Below the pieces are notes generated by a model that had not been told where the DNA came from, made no database searches, and worked only from the letters and a program-made list of their open reading frames with translations. Shown here one piece after another: positions 48,653 through 56,961 of a stretch of DNA of 64,000 bases. Every line of letters begins with the position of its first letter. Positions within the stretch are counted from its first letter, which is position 1. Position numbers and translations under genes: made by a program. The stretch is taken from positions 1,054,001 through 1,118,000 of the forward strand of contig NZ_CP134227.1 in NCBI RefSeq assembly GCF_031656915.1, written 5' to 3'. This stretch comes from Nocardioides marmorisolisilvae (lineage in GTDB: Bacteria; Actinomycetota; Actinomycetes; Propionibacteriales; Nocardioidaceae).

Positions 48653-50772
48653 CGTGTGCGTCCTTCTTTGGGCGGTGTCTGGTGTCGTGTGAGGACGCCG
48701 CGGATCTGCTCGGCTTGGGCGCGTGCGCGGTCGCGCAGCGGGGCCGGCGCCATCGGCTCGTCGGCGGCATCATTGAGGACGTTGAGGCGTTCGCGCAGGC
48801 GAGTGATGTCGCGGTCGGTGTAGGCCAGGTTGACGCACCCGGCCTGGCATTCCGCCTCGAGCGGGCCGTCGACGATCGGCAGCCCTTGGGCTTGTCGGCT
48901 GGTGCGGCAGGCGGCGGTCTCGGCCCGGTATACGCAGGTCATCCCGTCGCCGTGGTGGATGCTGCGGTCGGCGTGTTGCAGGATGCGTTCGACGTTGCGG
49001 ACGCGGTTGACGACCCGCCCGGCGAACCTGTGGGTGGATGCGACTCGGTCGCGATAGTGGGTGGCGGCGGGGCCGCTGACGTGTTCGCCGCCGGCCAACA
49101 AGGCGTGGTCGTGCTGGTTGTGCTCAATGATGGCCTCCAGGCGTTCGACGGCCAGGTCGTCGAGCCATCCGGTGTCGGCCTTGCCGCTGTAGCTGAGGGT
49201 GACGGTGGTGGACACGTGCCCGTATTGCAGTGCCGCGGCGATCAGGCCGCGGGGGCGGCGCACGATGAAGTAGGCCAGGGTGCGCCGAAACCGGGTCGGG
49301 TAGATCCGACCGGCCGGATCAGGGGGGATTGCGGCGTGGCCGTCGAGCCGGTGGAAGCTGGCGTTGACCCAGGCGATGAAGTTTTCCAGGTCGCGGGTCA
49401 CTTCGCCGTTTCGGCGGGCGTGCCGCTCGGCGGGCCGGATCGCGTGCGGCTTGTGGAGGCTGGACGGGAACAGGAAGGGTGCGTCGGTCAGCTGCTCGAG
49501 CAGGGTGATGGCCTGGTGGACGGGGCGCACCACGACCCAGGTGCGTTTCCAGGGATCGTCACCGAGGGTGGGGCGTGGGGTGCGGGCCGGCCCCTTGCCG
49601 TAGCGGCCGGCTACCAGTAGCTGACCGGTCGTCTCGTCCTGGCAGGTGCAGCCGCGGCGTAGGTTGAGGACCTCGCCGGGTCGCATGCCCGACAGGTAGC
49701 TGATGACGACGAAGCAGGCCGCGGACAGGTGAGAGATCAGGGCGGGGAGTTCTTGTGTCGTCAGGGGCCGTTCGCGCCACGGGCGGCCGTCAATGAGTCC
49801 GGTGATGGTGCCCACGGGTGAGCCATCGGCGACATGTAGGCCGCTGTCGAGGATGACGGGTTGCAGGCTGGGCGGTACTTGACGCTGGGGCAGGCGCAGC
49901 ATCCTGGCGAGGTGGCTCCAGTTGATCCGTGGTTGCGCCTGCGGGTTACTGCTGGGGTGTCCGGGCAGGGCGCGGTCCTGCGCGGATGCGTCGGCGGCGA
50001 AGGCTTCGAGTCGTTGCCGGGAGGACAACCCGTCCAGGGTCACCTGGCTGGGGTGGGTGCCGGCCTCGAGCTGGTCCAGCTCGGCGCGCGCTGCCACGAT
50101 GTCGGGGCCGATCACCTCGACCATGCGCAGACTCCAGTCCAGTAGGGCCTCCATGGTGGCCGGGGCGACGCGTGGGGTCGTGTTCTCCGCGCCCGCCGGT
50201 CGGCAGGGCGCATTTGCCAGCCGGGATGGGGGCGCACCGCCCCAGGGGTTGTGGGTGTCCAGTCGGCAGTGCGGCGGAAGGCGCGCTCGGTACTCCCAGA
50301 CGGTGCGGACCGCGACGAATAGGTCGCGCTTGCGGCGGTTGCTGGTCTCCAGCCGGAGCACGTGCTGGCGGTAGCGTTCCAGCTGCTGGTCGGTGACCTC
50401 GTGCAGGCTGGGCAGTTGTTGCTGGCTCATCCAGGCCGCGAACACGCGCAGCGTGCACAGCCGGAATGCCAGGGTGCCGATGCTCATCAGGTCCCCGTCG
50501 CTGGTGAGGGTGACGCTGCGCGGAGTGGGGTGTTCCAGGAAGGCCAGGGTGACGTTCTTGAACACTTCGACCAGCTCGGTGGGCCAGCGGTCCCATTGGA
50601 TCGCGTTGATCTTGGCGTGCGCGTCGGGATGGGCGGGGGCCAGGTGCCAGACTGCGTCCTCGAAGCGGGACAGCTTGCCCGGCGGGGTGCCGGGACGCAC
50701 GGTGCGGTGGCGCAGGATCGGTGCCCCGACACGGTTCCGGTCGCCCTCGTCGCTGATCAGTGCAGGTCCCAT
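48649..50772 (-). CDS. Tyrosine recombinase, third of the trio
   Basis: This 707-residue protein starts at ATG 50772, overlapping the previous gene by 16 bases. The catalytic domain has SGMRPGEVLNLRRG (Arg I), RIYPTRFRRTLAYFIVRRPR (helix with box II-like Arg), LQYGHVSTTVTLSYSG (His and the probable nucleophile Tyr). A Cys-rich C-terminal segment (TCVYRAETAACRTSRQAQGL and CQAGCVNLAYTD) is typical of TnpB-like members. Much of the first 350 residues is an unrecognised N-terminal domain. Confidence 0.85.
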   Translation of the reverse strand: MGPALISDEGDRNRVGAPILRHRTVRPGTPPGKLSRFEDAVWHLAPAHPDAHAKINAIQWDRWPTELVEVFKNVTLAFLEHPTPRSVTLTSDGDLMSIGTLAFRLCTLRVFAAWMSQQQLPSLHEVTDQQLERYRQHVLRLETSNRRKRDLFVAVRTVWEYRARLPPHCRLDTHNPWGGAPPSRLANAPCRPAGAENTTPRVAPATMEALLDWSLRMVEVIGPDIVAARAELDQLEAGTHPSQVTLDGLSSRQRLEAFAADASAQDRALPGHPSSNPQAQPRINWSHLARMLRLPQRQVPPSLQPVILDSGLHVADGSPVGTITGLIDGRPWRERPLTTQELPALISHLSAACFVVISYLSGMRPGEVLNLRRGCTCQDETTGQLLVAGRYGKGPARTPRPTLGDDPWKRTWVVVRPVHQAITLLEQLTDAPFLFPSSLHKPHAIRPAERHARRNGEVTRDLENFIAWVNASFHRLDGHAAIPPDPAGRIYPTRFRRTLAYFIVRRPRGLIAAALQYGHVSTTVTLSYSGKADTGWLDDLAVERLEAIIEHNQHDHALLAGGEHVSGPAATHYRDRVASTHRFAGRVVNRVRNVERILQHADRSIHHGDGMTCVYRAETAACRTSRQAQGLPIVDGPLEAECQAGCVNLAYTDRDITRLRERLNVLNDAADEPMAPAPLRDRARAQAEQIRGVLTRHQTPPKEGRTR

Positions 50773-52610
50773 TGGCCCTCCAGGAGGTCGCTGATGCGTT
50801 GGCGGTGCCCGTCGGTGATCCTGGCCCTGGCGTGGTCGATTTCGGCGGGCTGGAAGCCGGCGGTGATGTCGCGCAGCTGGCCCAGGCGGGGTGCGTACCG
50901 GCGCGCCCACAGGGCCGGGGGCAGGTGTGGACGCATCTGCTCCAGTGCGTCGATCGCGGCCAGCTGGATCGGTAGCTGGTGCGGCAGAGCGCGGGCGTTG
51001 GCGCAGTCCAGGCAGGCCAGGAACGACGCCGAGCAGGCGGCCCCGGGCGGGTCGTACGGGCTGGCCCGGTGGTCTTGGCAGGACGCCAGAACGGTGTCCC
51101 GACCGCCCTCGATCAGCCCGGCCAACTGCCTCATGCTCATGTCGGCCTGGCTGGCGGCGGCCTGTGGGTCGCGTCGGGCGAGGTCTAGGAAGTTCTGGGT
51201 GAAGACCGGCACCCGAGCATGGTCGCGGGCCTTGCTCACCTCGTCGTCCAGGGCGGCAGCGACGACGGCGTGGGACTCGGCCTGGACGGTGGGGTGGGGC
51301 ATCAGGTAGGTATCGCGCATGGTGGTCGCGGTGTGCGCCACGGGGCGACGGCGCCGCTCGATCGCGGTCAGCCGCAGCGTCCTCACCGAGACCACCGGCT
51401 TCCCGGCAGGGACCGCGAGGGTGGCGGTGGGGAAGCTGCGGGCGGCGGCCCACCGCTGCACATGCTGGCTGGTCAGCGTGGTGATCCACGGGCTTGGAGT
51501 ATGAACGGTCTTCTTGGCGATCCGGCCGGTGAAGAGTCCCTGGCTGTTGCTCAGGCGGCGGGCGGTGTCGCCGAGGTCGAGCAGCATCCGGTACACCCTC
51601 AGTGGCGACCGGGACCACCGGTGTTCTCTGTCGCCGCCGGTGATGAGGTCTTCCAGCGCGATGACCATGTGTTCCCGGTCGGGTCCGCGGCGTGGCTTGC
51701 ACGCCTCGACCAGTGCCAGGCCCTCGTCGGTCAGCCCGCCGTCGGGACGGAAGTGCGCGGCCGGCCAGGTGACGATCGTGCCGTAGTTCTGCCCGGTCAA
51801 CGCGACAAGGAGCAGCGCGAACGCGGCCAGTTCGTCCGGGGACGGGCACAGCATGCCGGCGACCTTGACCAGTCCGCCGCACCGTTGCACGTCCGGCGTG
51901 CCGTTCGTGTCGACCCTGCGGGGCAGTTGGCCGGTGCGTTCGAAGCCATCCAACAACCGACCGAGTGTGACGTCCTCGCTGCCCGCTGGAAGCTCTCCGG
52001 CCCGATACCGGACCAGGAGCCGCCGCGCGGCGTGGATCCGGTCCCGGGCCGCCCGCACGTCATGTCGAACGGCGGTCAAGATCTCCTGCCATTCGGCCTC
52101 GGTGTAGCCCCGCTTGCTGATGTCGCCCCGGCCCATCCCGCGTACCCGGATCGCCGCCAACCCGGCCCTCGCCTGGGGGCTGAGACGCTCGTCGTCGCGC
52201 AGCAAACGTCGCAGGTTCTCGACGTAGCCGCTCACGGTTCGTGGTTTCAGGTGCTCGTAGCGGCGCCGGAAGGCCAGCAAGTGCTCGGCGACGACGTCTT
52301 CTGGCTGCCGGACCGGGACCGGGTGCTCGGACAGCACGACCGCGAAATGGCGGGCCGTGTCCACCAGTGACCTGGCGGTGGGCAATCGTTTCACCGTCGA
52401 ACGGGTGGTGACCTGGCGGGCGACCCGGCCGGCCAGCCACCGGCGGATCGGCTCGGCCACCGGCAGGTCGGTGAACTCGAACAGCGTGCTGCGCCCACTG
52501 GTCTCGTCGAGGAACAGCACACTTTGACCATCGGCTCCCAGTCGTGGCCGCGGCGCCCACCCGGCCGGTGGCAGGGCTGCGGGTTGTCCTCCCCCCACGC
52601 GGTCGCTCAC
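50757..52610 (-). CDS. Tyrosine recombinase, second of the trio
   Basis: This 617-residue protein begins with GTG in a GTGA overlap with the first recombinase. It has a SAM-like N-terminal domain (about 90-165) and a divergent catalytic region with LLVALTGQNYGTIVTWPAAH and VSVRTLRLTAIERRRRPVAH. The usual first Arg is not clear, so it may be a non-catalytic or divergent subunit. A Cys-containing C-terminal region has GAACSASFLACLDCANARAL. Confidence 0.8.
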   Translation of the reverse strand: MSDRVGGGQPAALPPAGWAPRPRLGADGQSVLFLDETSGRSTLFEFTDLPVAEPIRRWLAGRVARQVTTRSTVKRLPTARSLVDTARHFAVVLSEHPVPVRQPEDVVAEHLLAFRRRYEHLKPRTVSGYVENLRRLLRDDERLSPQARAGLAAIRVRGMGRGDISKRGYTEAEWQEILTAVRHDVRAARDRIHAARRLLVRYRAGELPAGSEDVTLGRLLDGFERTGQLPRRVDTNGTPDVQRCGGLVKVAGMLCPSPDELAAFALLLVALTGQNYGTIVTWPAAHFRPDGGLTDEGLALVEACKPRRGPDREHMVIALEDLITGGDREHRWSRSPLRVYRMLLDLGDTARRLSNSQGLFTGRIAKKTVHTPSPWITTLTSQHVQRWAAARSFPTATLAVPAGKPVVSVRTLRLTAIERRRRPVAHTATTMRDTYLMPHPTVQAESHAVVAAALDDEVSKARDHARVPVFTQNFLDLARRDPQAAASQADMSMRQLAGLIEGGRDTVLASCQDHRASPYDPPGAACSASFLACLDCANARALPHQLPIQLAAIDALEQMRPHLPPALWARRYAPRLGQLRDITAGFQPAEIDHARARITDGHRQRISDLLEGQWDLH

Positions 52611-54181
52611 CGAGACACCACCCCGGTGAGGGTGATCGGCTGCACCGTGCGCCCGCCTTCGCGGGCAAGGGTACGCAGCAACGCATCGACTCCGGCGGTC
52701 TCCCCCTCGTCCAACAGGGCCATCAAGTAGTCGACCTCAAGCCCGGCGAATGGTTCGAGGTAGATGTCTCGCGTGGTCATCGGGTGGGCGTGGCCCATCA
52801 GCGTGGCCAGCTGGTACCAGATGTCACCCAGCTGGTCGCGCAGGTCACGCGTCTCCTCCTCGGACAGGCCCGTGACCCGGGTCCGCCAGACCGCCGAGAA
52901 GATCGAGTACCACTTGAGGCAGAACGAGTGCCGCAGCATGTGCGGCCGCGCCCACAACGGGCACTGGTCCGCGTCCACCCCGTCACCGACGGTCTCGGCC
53001 CACACGCGGGCGATGCGGTGATTGGCGTGATCGAAGGTGTCTTCCCACCCGTAGGGCTTCTTCGGCAACCCATTCGGGGCGAGCCACAGCCACAACGGCG
53101 CCAGCCCGTCCGGGGTGCGTCGGAACAAACGGCGTCGCTCGTCCGGGCCGAGCACGTCCACCGAGACGGGCACCGGCCCGCCCGGGTCCTCGATCAGCAG
53201 CCGCTGACTGTGCGCGCGGTAGCCGGTCACGACCCGGACGCCGGGCAACTGCTGGTAGCGGCCGGCCCGCTGTGCCCGTCGGACGACCTCAGCCCGGGAG
53301 CCCGCCACCGGGTCGGTGTAGGCGGCTACCGCGTGCAGCACGCTTCGCGGGATCCGATACGTCCGGCCGGCCTTGGCGCCCTTGAGACATGCCGCCGACA
53401 GGTGCGCCGGCGCGAACCGGGCCGCGCCCGGTGCGGGGATCTCGAGGTCGAGGACGCTGGCCCACTCCGCCAACCGCAGGCCCGTCCCGTACAGGCCATC
53501 GACGAACGCCGCATCCCGGTCCTCATTGATGCCGCGCCAGCCAGGGCGGCGCAGCCCGTCGAAGCCGTAGCCACACAGCCCGATGTTGCGCCACTGCTCG
53601 AACGCCGACCGCAGCATCCACTTGACCTGCCGCCGCGTTGAGCCAGCGGGCCGCAAGGGATCCCGGCCACCCGGTCGGCGGCGCAGCGCCTCTTCGGGCG
53701 GCGCAACGCTGCGTCGCGGGCCCATGCCGGCGGTAGCGACCGGATTGGCCACGCCGTACCGCTGGCCGGCCCACGAATAGAAGCTGTTCAATGCCGACCG
53801 GTCCGTGTCGAAGCTCGTCGGCTGCACCCGCTTGGCATTGTCCAGCGACGTCAGCCGCCACTCCTTGAATGCTCCCACGTCTCTCGCCGTCGCGTCCGTC
53901 CAGCCGCGGCCGACCACGTGTAGGTAGTCCAGCCACACCACCAGGGCGTAGGCGTACCGGCGCCACGTTCCGGGGCGGGCCTCGGCCATCGGCCCGGTGC
54001 GGAAGAACAGATTGACCCGCGGGTCAGGCCACCCGCCCGGGCCGATCAACACCGGGGTCCCGTGCCGGGCACCATTGGCAGCAGCGCGGGCGTGCACCTC
54101 CCCGAAACCCGACAAACACTCAGCGTCAGGCGTGGTCACGGACGCCGTGAAGTCGTAGAACGTCACCGTCCACCCTTCCAT
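52607..54181 (-). CDS. Tyrosine recombinase, first of the trio
   Basis: This 524-residue protein starts at ATG 54181 in preference to a TTG at 54193. It has an N-terminal SAM-like domain, first Arg in LYGTGLRLAEWASVLDLEI, box II WARPHMLRHSFCLKWYSIFS, TLMGHAHPMTTRDIYLEP with His and the catalytic Tyr. All key residues are visible, so it is the likeliest strand-exchange enzyme of the trio. Its start lies about 67 bases inside the right end of the element. Confidence 0.87.
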   Translation of the reverse strand: MEGWTVTFYDFTASVTTPDAECLSGFGEVHARAAANGARHGTPVLIGPGGWPDPRVNLFFRTGPMAEARPGTWRRYAYALVVWLDYLHVVGRGWTDATARDVGAFKEWRLTSLDNAKRVQPTSFDTDRSALNSFYSWAGQRYGVANPVATAGMGPRRSVAPPEEALRRRPGGRDPLRPAGSTRRQVKWMLRSAFEQWRNIGLCGYGFDGLRRPGWRGINEDRDAAFVDGLYGTGLRLAEWASVLDLEIPAPGAARFAPAHLSAACLKGAKAGRTYRIPRSVLHAVAAYTDPVAGSRAEVVRRAQRAGRYQQLPGVRVVTGYRAHSQRLLIEDPGGPVPVSVDVLGPDERRRLFRRTPDGLAPLWLWLAPNGLPKKPYGWEDTFDHANHRIARVWAETVGDGVDADQCPLWARPHMLRHSFCLKWYSIFSAVWRTRVTGLSEEETRDLRDQLGDIWYQLATLMGHAHPMTTRDIYLEPFAGLEVDYLMALLDEGETAGVDALLRTLAREGGRTVQPITLTGVVSR

Positions 54182-54248
54182 CCCAGCAGACAAACGCTCT
54201 CTCCAAGCAGGTCGTGACCGACGACTCTGAATAGCCTAGAGAAGGATC

Positions 54249-54563
54249 GACGCTCCCGAAGTCGCTCATCCGCTGGAGCCGTCCGAGTGCTACGCCGCGG
54301 ACGCCACGCGCCTGCTCGAGCGACTCGCGCCGGTCGGCAGCACCGTCGACCTGGTCACCGACACCGCCCAGCCCAGCCGTGACCGCTACGACCGGCTGCT
54401 GCGCTACGTCGACCACGATGCCGTCGACGTAGCCCGCGAGCTCCTGGCCAGCGGCGCCGCCCGCCGCTACGAAGCAGACCAGGCGCTTGCCCGCGAGGAG
54501 TCGTACGCCGGCGCCGTCGACGACGCCCAGGGCGCTGAGCGCGGCCTGTGGGGAAGCTGCTGA
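54249..54563 (+). pseudogene. SNase-like nuclease gene, 3' half
   Basis: From 54,249 the frame reads DAPEVAHPLEPSECYAADAT, then DTAQPSRDRYDRLLRYVD, then VARELLASGAARRYEADQAL and ends RGLWGSC at 54,563. These are the conserved features of the second half of thermonuclease domains: ECY, the DRYxRxLxYV strand and the RGLW tail. There is no start codon, so the half is silent unless the mobile element excises or the gene is read through. Confidence 0.8.
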
Positions 54564-54571
54564 GAGCCCCG

Positions 54572-54957
54572 GTGCAGGTGATGGACGAGCAGCTGACGCT
54601 GGCCGCGAAGACGCTGGCCGGTGGTGCTACGCCCTCGGCGTCGACGAACGCCTCCTCGGCTGCGGCGAGCAGCTGCGCAGACTCGCCGTCGACCAGGCCC
54701 TCGGCCGACGGGCGCCGGCGCACCTCGAGCAGGCGCTATGGCAACAGACCGCCACCCTGCTGCGGCAGCGCCTCGACTGGGACCGCGACCACCAGGTGAG
54801 CCCACCGGCGCCCGCTGCGTGCCTGCCCTGCGCCGTGGCGGCCGACCAGTGCCCCACCCACGCCGACCGCCGCTGTCGCGCGTGCGGTGGCCAGCTGCAC
54901 CGCATCGTCGTCGACGAGGGCTTCGACACCCACCCGTGCTGCGACCGGCCGGCGTGA
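54572..54957 (+). CDS. Small Cys-rich protein, apparently frameshifted
   Basis: A start near 54,572-54,581 (VQVMDEQLTLAAKTLAG) runs for about 14 codons. The main protein-like sequence then continues in another frame as RWCYALGVDERLLGCGEQLR, LEQALWQQTATLLRQRLDWD and a Cys-rich end (CLPCAVAADQCPTHADRRCR, CRACGGQLH). A missing base near 54,620 would explain this. The C-terminal CxxC pairs suggest a zinc site. It lies nine bases after the SNase stop and probably belonged to operon D. Confidence 0.5.
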
Positions 54958-54991
54958 TCGGACCCGGCCCGTCGAGACGGATCCGCCGCGG

Positions 54992-55028
54992 GTGATCGCT
55001 CCCACCCCTGGCCCGCACTTAGGAGACC
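54992..55028 (+). promoter_or_regulatory. Shared transfer-regulon site E
   Basis: Plus-strand reading: GTGATCGC, 16 bases, CACTTAGG, then AGACC. Fifteen of the 16 block positions match the consensus and the spacing is identical. It ends 52 bases before ATG 55080. Confidence 0.75.
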
Positions 55029-55079
55029 AAGGAGGACTGGCGCAGCCGGTGCCGGTCCACGGGATCCATGGGAGTTCAC

Positions 55080-55295
55080 ATGAGTGAAGCCGCTCGCGAG
55101 GAAGAGGCCCGTCAGCGCGCCGAGGAGATCAGGGCGACTGAGGAGGCCGCCGCCCAGGCCGCGGCCGCCGACACCGGCCCCTCCCCCGACGCCGAGATCA
55201 CGCAGGTCCACCGTTCCGGTCGCCAGCACGACCACACCGACACGGCCGCCTACCAGCGGCCCCAGATCGGCCGCCGCCGCGGCCCGCGCCGCTAG
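55080..55295 (+). CDS. Small charged protein, 71 residues
   Basis: Starts at ATG 55080 after GGGAG; reads MSEAAREEEARQRAEEIRAT, a charged Ala/Glu helix, then a disordered His/Arg-rich half ending RRRGPRR. It is the first gene after site E. The composition suggests a helical or disordered adaptor. No family recognised. Confidence 0.6.
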   Translation: MSEAAREEEARQRAEEIRATEEAAAQAAAADTGPSPDAEITQVHRSGRQHDHTDTAAYQRPQIGRRRGPRR

Positions 55296-55304
55296 GAGGT
55301 CGTG

Positions 55305-55481
55305 ATGGCAACCGCGCTCGCATCAGCGGACGTCAGTCACGTCCCCGGCCGCACAACGGTCCGCTGGGTCGACTGCTCCCACAAGCTGGGTTCGCTGCCG
55401 TGCATGAACCACAAGCCGCACGAGGGCAACGGCCGCGGCTGCGTGCACCACTCCACCTCCGGCTTCCAGGACGACGAGTAG
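55305..55481 (+). CDS. Small Cys/His-rich protein, 58 residues
   Basis: An AGGAGGT ribosome site (55294-55300) precedes ATG 55305. The protein reads TTVRWVDCSHKLGSLPCMNH, then KPHEGNGRGCVHHSTSGFQD. Three Cys and several His in a short chain (DCSH, PCMNHKPH, GCVHH) suggest a zinc-binding fold. It is the second gene of operon E. Its excellent ribosome site supports it as a real gene despite its size. Confidence 0.65.
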   Translation: MATALASADVSHVPGRTTVRWVDCSHKLGSLPCMNHKPHEGNGRGCVHHSTSGFQDDE

Positions 55482-55511
55482 CTCGCGGACCTGCAGCGCC
55501 GGAGAGTGTGC

Positions 55512-56384
55512 CTAGCCGTGGACCAGGTGCAGCCGCGGCCGCGCCGGCTGCTCGACGGCCGCCTCCAGGAGCTGCAGCCGCTCGAGCGTCATCGGATTGC
55601 CATGACGCCGGAGCAGGCCAGCCAGCACGGAGCCGAGCCCCAGGGAGACCACCAGCTGGTCGGCCGCGGCCTCCGCGCTGGCCTCGATCCGGCGGCTGGC
55701 CGCCGGCACCAGGTAGGTCAGGAGGATCACCGCGCCGCCCAGGATCCCCGGAGCGGGCCGGCCCTCAACGACCGACTGCACGATGCAGATCACTCCGACG
55801 ACACCTCGCAGCGTCCACGCCAGCCGCACGAACGGAAGCCAGGCGAACGCCCGGGCCACGCCGCGGAACGACGCGACCACCAGCCGCCACGGCGTCGTCG
55901 ACGCAAGCACCGCGAGCTCGAGCCGCGGGCGGATCGCACGCCGCCGGCCGACGGCATGAGCCATCGCGGAGGCCGCCTCCGCGTCGGTCACCCCTCCGCG
56001 GTAAGTGGCGTCGACCAGGCCGGGGCTGACCACGACAGCGCCATCTGCGATCGCCATAGCCACCAGGGTGCTCGGACCCTGACGCCGGCGTACGAACAGG
56101 GCGCCGACGTCGACACCGCGGACACCCAGCTCGGCGAGCACAGGCCCCATCACCTGGAGCTCAGCCGCAGTCGCAGGCCGCGACCCGGTCAGCGCTGCGG
56201 TCGCCGACACCTCGAACCGGCCGAGCGCCAGCGCAACGAGCACGCCCGCTGCAGCCAGGAACGCGATCAGGCCGAGCGCCGGCGGGAGCACGGCGCACAC
56301 CACCACGGTGAGGACGAAGCTCACCAGCACCGCCGGCGCCAGCGTCACCACTCTCAGCACGGTCATCGGGAACCTCCTCATCAC
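55512..56384 (-). CDS. M48-like membrane protein lacking the zinc motif
   Basis: This 290-residue protein has the outline of an M48 peptidase: two N-terminal helices (about 14-55), a domain ending MAHAVGRRRAIRP where active relatives have HExxH (here HAVGR at 143-147), two further helices (about 185-225), and RIEASAEAAADQLVVSLGLG in place of the third-ligand region. The zinc His pair and catalytic Glu are gone, so it should be inactive: a pseudoenzyme, perhaps a partner or inhibitor of the active M48 at 392-1195. It is divergent from site F operon. Confidence 0.75.
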   Translation of the reverse strand: MMRRFPMTVLRVVTLAPAVLVSFVLTVVVCAVLPPALGLIAFLAAAGVLVALALGRFEVSATAALTGSRPATAAELQVMGPVLAELGVRGVDVGALFVRRRQGPSTLVAMAIADGAVVVSPGLVDATYRGGVTDAEAASAMAHAVGRRRAIRPRLELAVLASTTPWRLVVASFRGVARAFAWLPFVRLAWTLRGVVGVICIVQSVVEGRPAPGILGGAVILLTYLVPAASRRIEASAEAAADQLVVSLGLGSVLAGLLRRHGNPMTLERLQLLEAAVEQPARPRLHLVHG

Positions 56385-56435
56385 GACCCTCCTCCATCTG
56401 TCAGCACTAGTGCGAATCTCTTGACTTTATCCGTG

Positions 56436-56472
56436 GTGATCGTCCGGCGACCGCCATACGACATAGGCGAAC
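56436..56472 (+). promoter_or_regulatory. Shared transfer-regulon site F
   Basis: Plus-strand reading: GTGATCGT, 16 bases, GACATAGG, then CGAAC. Fourteen of 16 block positions match the consensus, identical spacing. It ends about 127 bases before GTG 56599, the longest leader of the set, and the leader contains a DnaA box. Confidence 0.7.
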
Positions 56473-56510
56473 GAGACCAGTTTGTGCCCAGCCGCCGACA
56501 CGACCCCGAG

Positions 56511-56519
56511 TTATCCACA
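56511..56519 (+). promoter_or_regulatory. Perfect DnaA box between site F and its operon
   Basis: TTATCCACA, a perfect match to the DnaA box consensus, lies 39 bases after site F and 80 bases before the GTG at 56,599. It could be read by the DnaA-domain protein of the element or by host DnaA. Confidence 0.6.
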
Positions 56520-56598
56520 GCCCGCCGCGCAGCGGAGCGAGGACCGACCCGGACGTGGGTTCATGGGCCAGACCGACCTCCGACCGAAAGGAACACCC

Positions 56599-56961
56599 GT
56601 GGACACCCTCAACGCTGACGGCACTTGGGACCGCCTCGGCTCGATCGCCCTCCTGCTGCACCAGGCCGCCACCCAGGTATGGAGCGACGCCGACCGGTCT
56701 GCCGCCGACTCGCCACTGCACGACCTCGGCCTCGGTGTCTACCTCGCGCACTCCCGGGCCAGCGCCCTGCTGCCCCAGGACTACGAGCTGCCCGACGTCG
56801 AGGTCGACGAGCTCGAGGAGCGCACCCCGCTGCAGCTACTCACCGAGGCCGAGGGGTTGACCCGGCCCCTGCCGTTGCACCGGCCCGACCTGGTTCACGG
56901 CTCCCAGCTGGTCGTCGACCTGTGCGACCTCATCCGAGAAGCACGCGGCCTTGGCTACTGA
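56599..56961 (+). CDS. Unknown protein, 120 residues, operon F
   Basis: Starts at GTG 56599 behind AAAGGA. The protein has SIALLLHQAATQVWSDADRS, LHDLGLGVYLAHSRASALLP, and acidic VDELEERTPLQLLTEAEGLT, ending LCDLIREARGLGY. It is compact and helical. No family recognised. Overlaps the start of the next gene by 11 bases, so they are likely coexpressed. Confidence 0.65.
   Translation: MDTLNADGTWDRLGSIALLLHQAATQVWSDADRSAADSPLHDLGLGVYLAHSRASALLPQDYELPDVEVDELEERTPLQLLTEAEGLTRPLPLHRPDLVHGSQLVVDLCDLIREARGLGY

Larger units (their letters stand above)
46300..54248. mobile_element. 7.9-kb recombinase-trio (RIT/Tn554-like) element with MerR-SDR cargo
   Basis: The element carries three adjacent overlapping tyrosine recombinase genes and a DUF6262-type gene on the minus strand, as in recombinase-in-trio and Tn554-like elements, plus a MerR regulator and an SDR enzyme as cargo. 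Removal of 46,300-54,248 fuses the two halves of the SNase-like gene exactly in frame (LLGI + DAPEVA). ATC is present at both junctions; no longer target duplication is seen. Ends show only weak inverted similarity. Bases 46,304-46,546 contain no gene I can support. Confidence 0.8.
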
